Shown here piece after piece: positions 54,646 through 60,000 of a stretch of 60,000 nucleotides of DNA. A model generated the notes under the pieces. The model searched no databases. It was given only the letters and a program-made list of their open reading frames with translations, and was not told the DNA's origin. Source of the DNA: Antedon mediterranea (Eukaryota > Echinodermata > Crinoidea > Comatulida > Antedonidae); contig NC_092671.1 in the NCBI RefSeq assembly GCF_964355755.1, positions 4,105,001 through 4,165,000 on the forward strand. Reading direction: 5' to 3'. Numbering within the stretch: the stretch's first letter is position 1; each line of letters starts with the position of its first letter. A program made the translations under genes and the position numbers.

Positions 54646-55894
54646 ATAATATTAAAGGTCATCTAGTCTCAAATAAGAAGGAATGTATGATAAAATGTCA
54701 ACATATCAATAAAAATTAATAGAAATAAAAGACATTTTTGCTTTACCACAAAAATGTCTTTTATTCTATATTCTAGAACTATATATTTTAGAACCATATA
54801 AACAAGTATATTTTTATTTATTGATTTTTTTAATTTATTGTTTTTTTAGTATTATAATAGTGGCATGCCTAATTAGCAACAGAAGCTGTTGTTAGTCACT
54901 CCTTGGCGCAATCAAGCAATTTCTTGCTTTGTGTTTGTCGAAAATTAATAAAATAAAAAATTAAGCAAAATAATTGGCAAAATGCTGAATTATATTAATA
55001 TAATATTAAAGGTCATCTAGTCTCAAATAAGAAGGAATGTAAATGATAAAATGTCCACATATCAATAAAAATTAATAGAAATAAAAGACATTTTTGTGGT
55101 AAAGCATAAAGCTATTTTTTTTTTAATGAAAGGTTTTATGACTATACTACAATACATACTTTTTTTTTTAAAGTGGAAAGCAACATTATTCACTCGGACA
55201 AAACCAGAATAAATACTTTCACTAAGATTAAAACTAAGGAAATTTAAAAATATAATATTAACGCGTCAATAAAAATGTGTTTGTATGGTTGATTCTCTAC
55301 AACTGTATATTTTTTTGGCGAATAGAATAAGGGAGAATTATTATACTTAATTTGCAAGATAACCTTTACGTACAAACCATCTGCGAAGCCTGCAAGAAGT
55401 GTGTGATGATTGACAAAATGGGATCAACGTGTCAACAGTCGGGTCAAGACAATAATTAACACGCTTATCAGTTGCTTAATTGATATTTTATAGCTCCCAG
55501 AGAAATATGTGTCATGACTTAGGCTACTAGAGGACAATGATAATAAACACAATAAAGATTTTAAAAGAAATTTTTATTTTGTTCATACAGTATTATCATA
55601 TTATTCATAGTGCAATACGATACTGGCTGATGTTAGAAATAAAGTTTTATGTGAAAGCTAGCTACATTTTAAAGATTTAAAAATTATTTTAGAACCATAT
55701 AAACTACAGTATACTTTTATATATCAATTTTTTTAATTTATTGTTTTTTAGTATTATATATAGTGGCAGGCCTAATTAGTAATACAGTAGAAGCTGTTAG
55801 TCACTCCTTGGCGCAATCAAGCAATTTCTTGCTTTGTGTTTGCCGAAAATTAATAAAATAAAAAATTAAGTAAAATAATTGGCAAAATGCTGAA
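54646..55894. repeat. Interleaved duplicated segments A-B-A-B
   Basis: Segment A (ATATTAAAGGTCATCTAGTC ... ATAAAAGACATTTTTG) is at 54646-54745 and 55002-55100. Segment B (TTAGAACCATATAAAC ... GTCACTCCTTGGCGCAATCA ... TTGGCAAAATGCTGAA) is at 54788-54990 and 55690-55894. A1 also carries a small hairpin (AAAAGACATTTTTG with CAAAAATGTCTTTT, 54728-54765). The B core is possibly a SINE-like 3' end. Confidence 0.75.
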
Positions 55895-56364
55895 AGATAG
55901 ATAGCATGCTCTACATTTACAGTATTGTGTTAATTTTGCACCAACCTGCACAAGAATACAAAAAATGGCAAAACATTTTGTTATTCTGCAACAACAATAT
56001 ATATATATATATCGTTCAATAAAATAATTATTTTTTGTGTGTCATTCTTTTGTAATGGACTTGTTATTATATATGTTGTTCTTAATAAGAAAATATACTG
56101 TACAATAATAATAACAATTTAATAACTGTATTTATTATAAATGGCAATAATACTATAATAAATGTTACATGATTTTGATGAATTATAATAATAAAGTATT
56201 GAATGATTTATGTTCAAAATACATTTATTCAAATCTAATATAAATATATTACAGATCTATAAAAAAACATTAATAAAATAATGATTAAGAAAATAAATAA
56301 TACATATACTATACTTACATATTGATGGCAGTTGGTATTTTAAAGGTGTTTTTTTCCATTTTGA

Positions 56365-56479
56365 CTAGCATAGCTGTTTTATGTGGGAACTGTATATATC
56401 TTGTAGCCCCAATCTTGTGAATTTTTCATCTAATTCAGACATGTCTTCATATTCAAACATCTCCAAATCAGTCAATTCA
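56365..56479 (-). CDS. Candidate terminal exon, unknown protein
   Basis: On the minus strand an acceptor (ATTCTTTTAG) at 56480-56489 precedes an open frame reading ELTDLEMFEYEDMSELDEKF and TRLGLQDIYSSHIKQLC, then TAG (56367-56365). The acidic, balanced composition is more protein-like than chance frames nearby. It needs an upstream exon leaving two bases. Family unknown. The exons at 58933-59571 could belong to the same gene, but their phase does not join directly, so at least one more exon would be required. Confidence 0.35.
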
Positions 56480-56999
56480 CTAAAAGAATAAAATAGTAAG
56501 ATTTTACAAAATAAAAAGTTATTCGTAAGACAGATCATTTATCTATTATCTATGTACTTTACTAATTAAACTTGTAAGAGGGTCGGAGGTCAAGACTCCT
56601 TCAGTGCATGCCATTAATGTTTGTTTTTAGGCAAGATGCTATAGCAGGATACTACATGATATAATATACTTATTATTAATACAGATAGTTAGTCCAGGAC
56701 TAAAGATGTCTCCTTTCATGAACACAGGCCTACATGTTGTTAAATCCAAAGGCAATTTACTAAAAAAAAATGACAATGCTGTAGGTATCAGTGGGAAACT
56801 GAATAAGCAAAAGCTATACAAAACGATAGTAAAACAGCCAGAAAAAATTGCAGAGCTTTCGAGCAACACTAGCCCTTCCAATAGTGTTCTTTTTTTCCAA
56901 TATTGAATTGTTATTCATAGGATATCATATCTTAAAGTTTTACTTATAATGGTGCCCGTTTCCATCAATCAATTATAAATGAATGTGCACATGATTATT

Positions 57000-58190
57000 A
57001 AATAAATGTAGCATGATACTCATAGTTTTGACTTTGACTATTGTTGTGATAAATGCATACATATCCATCTTTTATCTTTTACAGTAAGCAAGACAATATA
57101 ATTTATCACAATCTGATAAGTAATGTTTCATAAATGATTTATTGTTGTTTGTATTATTATTTTTCCATTAATTTTTGTCCCCCTAAAAAAATATTATTAT
57201 TAATTTGAACAAAAATTGAAAAAATATTTATTTAACTGAAACTGTAATTTAATGCAACAAATATTCAAATTGACTGGTTTTGGTTGAATTTAACCATTTC
57301 TTTTTTCTTTTTATAAGTAAAAACATTATAATTTTTTTACAGAAGTGATTAAAATTAATCAATTATTAATACAGTAACTGCGAAATGGCCTATTGAAATA
57401 AATCTTCATTTTTCATATTTTTTGTTGGACAATACATCTTTAAATTATTATTACACATGACGCACAAACGATTACTATTGCCATAGGCAATGATGATAAT
57501 GAAAAAATGTATACCTATTAATATAATTTATCACAATATATGTAAATTGTTTATAAATGGTTATATTTATATATCATCATTTATTTTCATTAATTTATTA
57601 TTATATTCAATATTCTTGTACTTTCGTTTTCATTAATTTACTTGTTTAATATTACTTATCTTAGTTATTGTTATTATTATTATTTATAGGCTATTTGTAA
57701 ATAATAACTGTACTATATTTTATTATTATGTAGATTAGTAGGAATAATTAATTATATGTAATAACAATACAGTTATGTATTTTATACCGTCATGAATGCC
57801 TGGTCCTTCTAATGGGACATTTACGCTATAAGCCAATGCCCACAAAAGACACAGAACTAGGCACACTTGTAATCGCCTCCTAGCCTGCTCATCATTAGTT
57901 GATTTTTACTACAGCTGTGTGAATCTGTAGAGGGCCTAATACTAAAACAAAAGACAGCCCTCCTATAACATTTTAACTTAAATTAATCATATTAGTTCAA
58001 GTACCATGTCTTAACCATGGATGAATTACCCAATTAGACATGATACATGGAATTCTCAAAGACTAACTGCACATCTGCTGTTTAGTACATTGACATTTTA
58101 ACAACCTTTAATTACTAAACACAATCTCGCATTGTGTGGGATGGCCTCCTGCATTCAAAATGTTTATGAAATGCATGACTGCAAGATATA
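57000..58190. other. AT-rich DNA, no gene seen
   Basis: No supported coding exon. A lone TIR end related to the element at 19656-20196 lies at 57427-57443. A slightly GC-richer patch at 57785-57950 has no identifiable content. Confidence 0.45.
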
Positions 58191-58194
58191 CTTA

Positions 58195-58479
58195 AGCTCT
58201 GTCTACACTATCAAACTAGTTTGACAAAAAAAGTTTAAATGAACCCAAATATAGTAGTGTCCATATTTGGGCACATCGCATTTTTTTTTGTCACACACAG
58301 TTTCTACACTATTAAGCTACGGTAGTGATATGCCTTAATATGGAGGTGATATGATATCATCATGCCCATTTTATTTATTTTATTCAGTTGTCAACCAACA
58401 GCAATGAAACCACCACTAACAGGTATACATGGGTGCATCACATTTTTTGTCACAAAAAGTTTGATAGTGTAGACAGAGA
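58195..58479. mobile_element. Composite TIR element (AGCTCTGTCTACACTA family)
   Basis: Ends AAGCTCTGTCTACACTATCA and TTTGATAGTGTAGACAGAGA are present, but the copy is about twice the usual length. Its middle holds a second internal end-like piece (GTTTCTACACTATTAAGCTA) and unrelated sequence, as if two copies recombined or one inserted in another. Confidence 0.7.
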
Positions 58480-58932
58480 CTATGACAAGCATTTTCAAAA
58501 TCAAGCTACATCAAAAAACTTAAAATTCTTACAGCTTAATATACATTTATTGAGACATTTAAAAAAAAATCTTTGTTTTAGAATATTTGATTTTGTTCCA
58601 AAGGCACATTATGTACAGTATGAAACCAAAAATTACCACAGGGAATATACAGTATGCATAAATTGTAGATTATTCTTGATACACCTGCCAAACCAATGAA
58701 TATAACAAGAACCCCTGAAGAATGAATACCAATAGGATTTGAAGGAAATTCTCAATTAATCAAAAACTACAATGTAAATTCTTATCATGATGAATGTGAA
58801 AAAAGGATCTAGTGTTCAATTCCTAAATATCTCCCAAGTATTAATTCTAGTTTAGCCCATGGAGTGAAGATACTGGCTTACTGTACCAGCCCAGTGAGGT
58901 CACTTAAAAATACTTTTTCATTGTGTACTTAC

Positions 58933-59047
58933 AGTAAAGTGCTTGAAGGTACAGTAAATCAACCAAAACTTTCATCATTCGTTCTTTACAACTTTTTCCA
59001 TGTGAGTCCACATCTACGTTTTGAGTTTTCAATCTCACTAAAAACTC
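58933..59047 (-). CDS. Candidate internal exon, unknown protein
   Basis: Minus strand: acceptor TTTCAATTTCAG, then GAG TTT TTA ..., encoding EFLVRLKTQNVDVDSHGKSC and KERMMKVLVDLLYLQALY, then a consensus donor GTAAGT (58932-58927). 115 nt, leaving one base. Joins in phase 0 to the candidate exon at 59509-59571. No family recognised. Confidence 0.4.
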
Positions 59048-59508
59048 CTGAAATTGAAACAAAGTGAACAAATATTGTAAGTAGCAATTATACATCCAAT
59101 CTAGTTCGTGAAATAATGAATACGGCATTTGGTTGAAGTAAAAGGAGTTGTCTACAAACACATTTTTGCAAAATTTTTCATTTTGACATAGCCAAATGAC
59201 TAAAGGGGAAATTGAAGTGGTACCAGTTTAGGAGGAGCAACACATTTCAGGTTGAGTGCAACTTACAAAAAAAAAGAATATGGGGCCTGGTCACAACAGT
59301 TATAGCGATAATGCTTAATTTTTAGCATTAGATTGTGCAGTAAAAAAAATGGTAATTTTTAAGTTAGCTTTTAGTGATTTTAGTGTCAAAATATTCGGAT
59401 TTAAAATACTTGCCTTAACATTTATTTGGCTACCATTAAGTAATATAAATATCAAGTTTTTCACAAAGAATATTCCACCTCTGACTGACAGGTCGAGTGC
59501 CCACTTAC

Positions 59509-59571
59509 AAAGCTTCTTACAATACTTGGTTCGAGCCCGCATGTGATCAAGTTGACATAGTACTGTACACC
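59509..59571 (-). CDS. Candidate internal exon, unknown protein
   Basis: Minus strand: acceptor TTTATTAG, then 21 codons GVQYYVNLITCGLEPSIVRS-F, then a consensus donor GTAAGT (59508-59503). Upstream exons would be beyond the window. Joined to 58933-59047 it gives ...GLEPSIVRSFEFLVRLKTQ. Unrecognised. Confidence 0.35.
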
Positions 59572-59723
59572 CTAATAAAAAAAAATATAATTTATAGTTC
59601 ATCATTCACAAAACATGAAAAAAAACCATTGTATTAGTGATTAAAAGCGCATCATAATATCATGGTTCACACCTAAATTTGTATCAAAGTGAAAAGAATC
59701 TATGAATAGAAGTGGTCACTATA

Positions 59724-59856
59724 AGCTGTCTTCACTATCAAACTAGTTTGACAAAAAAAGTTTGATGTACCCAAACATGGTAGTAATATGACATCATCGT
59801 GTCCATAGGCACATCACATTTTTTTGTTACATAAAGTTTGATTGTGTAGACAGATC
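59724..59856. mobile_element. Short TIR element (AGCTCTGTCTACACTA family)
   Basis: AAGCTGTCTTCACTATCAAA at the left, TTTGATTGTGTAGACAGATC at the right, same internal plan as the copies at 42379 and 52150. Confidence 0.75.
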
Positions 59857-59944
59857 ATTAATGTCAAGGTTCCAATGCAACATAGATATACAACGCATTG
59901 CAAGTAATTTGATCAATCATGATGCAACAGATCATCTCAACTGT

Positions 59945-60000
59945 GATTGTTCAACTCACTTGTATTGCGCCGTCATTGCGTTGCGTTTAATGGGAAAAGA
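59945..60000. repeat. Edge of an ACGCAA/TGCGTTG-type repeat
   Basis: CAACTCACTTGTATTGCGCC, then GTCATTGCGTTGCGTTTAAT resembles the seed element around 22130-22190. It is cut by the window end. Confidence 0.4.

Noticed and set aside
56706-56906. Plus-strand frame MSPFMNTGLHVVKSKGN... with an upstream AG, and the opposing minus-strand frame
   Set aside because: Both strands are open over an A-rich stretch, neither joins in phase to a neighbour, and no family is recognised.
58388-58699. 103-codon plus-strand frame
   Set aside because: Overlaps the composite TIR element and has no domain-like composition.

Overview
The window is metazoan nuclear DNA: AT-rich, split genes with GT-AG introns, many short palindromic transposon remnants, tRNA-derived and 5S-rRNA-derived SINEs, and minisatellites. 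The abundance of the word taggccta, the repeat types and the gene families suggest a marine invertebrate deuterostome, most likely an echinoderm. That is an inference from general sequence character, not from a database match.

Gene layout. (1) 234-6724, plus strand: the 3' eighteen coding exons of N-ethylmaleimide-sensitive factor (NSF), the AAA ATPase that takes SNARE complexes apart. The first ~135-150 residues lie upstream of the window. (2) 8.2-12.1 kb: a large tandem array of ~89-bp hairpin units, with a 929-bp higher-order block present twice. (3) 12921-16029, minus strand: a five-exon SLC46-type (major facilitator) transporter copy that is a pseudogene. (4) 18.77-18.87 kb and 20434-21230, minus strand: a short remnant and a longer frameshifted copy of an unrecognised secreted or GPI-anchored-type gene. 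(5) 22639-27475, minus strand: an intact five-exon SLC46-type transporter of 467 residues. The pseudogene has the same exon borders and phases, so the pair arose by tandem DNA duplication, not retrotransposition. (6) 27.5-39.6 kb: intergenic DNA with a LINE reverse-transcriptase fragment, SINE pieces, a near-perfect hairpin and TGACGTCA motifs. (7) 39630-47946, plus strand: a two-pore-domain potassium channel with an exceptionally long M2-M3 cytoplasmic loop. (8) 47.9-56.3 kb: gene-poor DNA with minisatellites, a SINE and a GAT-rich microsatellite. (9) 56365-59571, minus strand: three candidate exons of one or more unrecognised genes.

The genes are unrelated in function and do not form a pathway. 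NSF and the potassium channel are both typical of excitable or secretory cells, but nothing links their regulation. The more unusual content is at the level of sequence evolution: the hairpin satellite, a transporter pseudogene with several independent lesions beside an intact paralogue, two local duplications of NSF splice sites, and several coexisting families of short inverted-repeat elements. I saw no convincing new multi-gene system.
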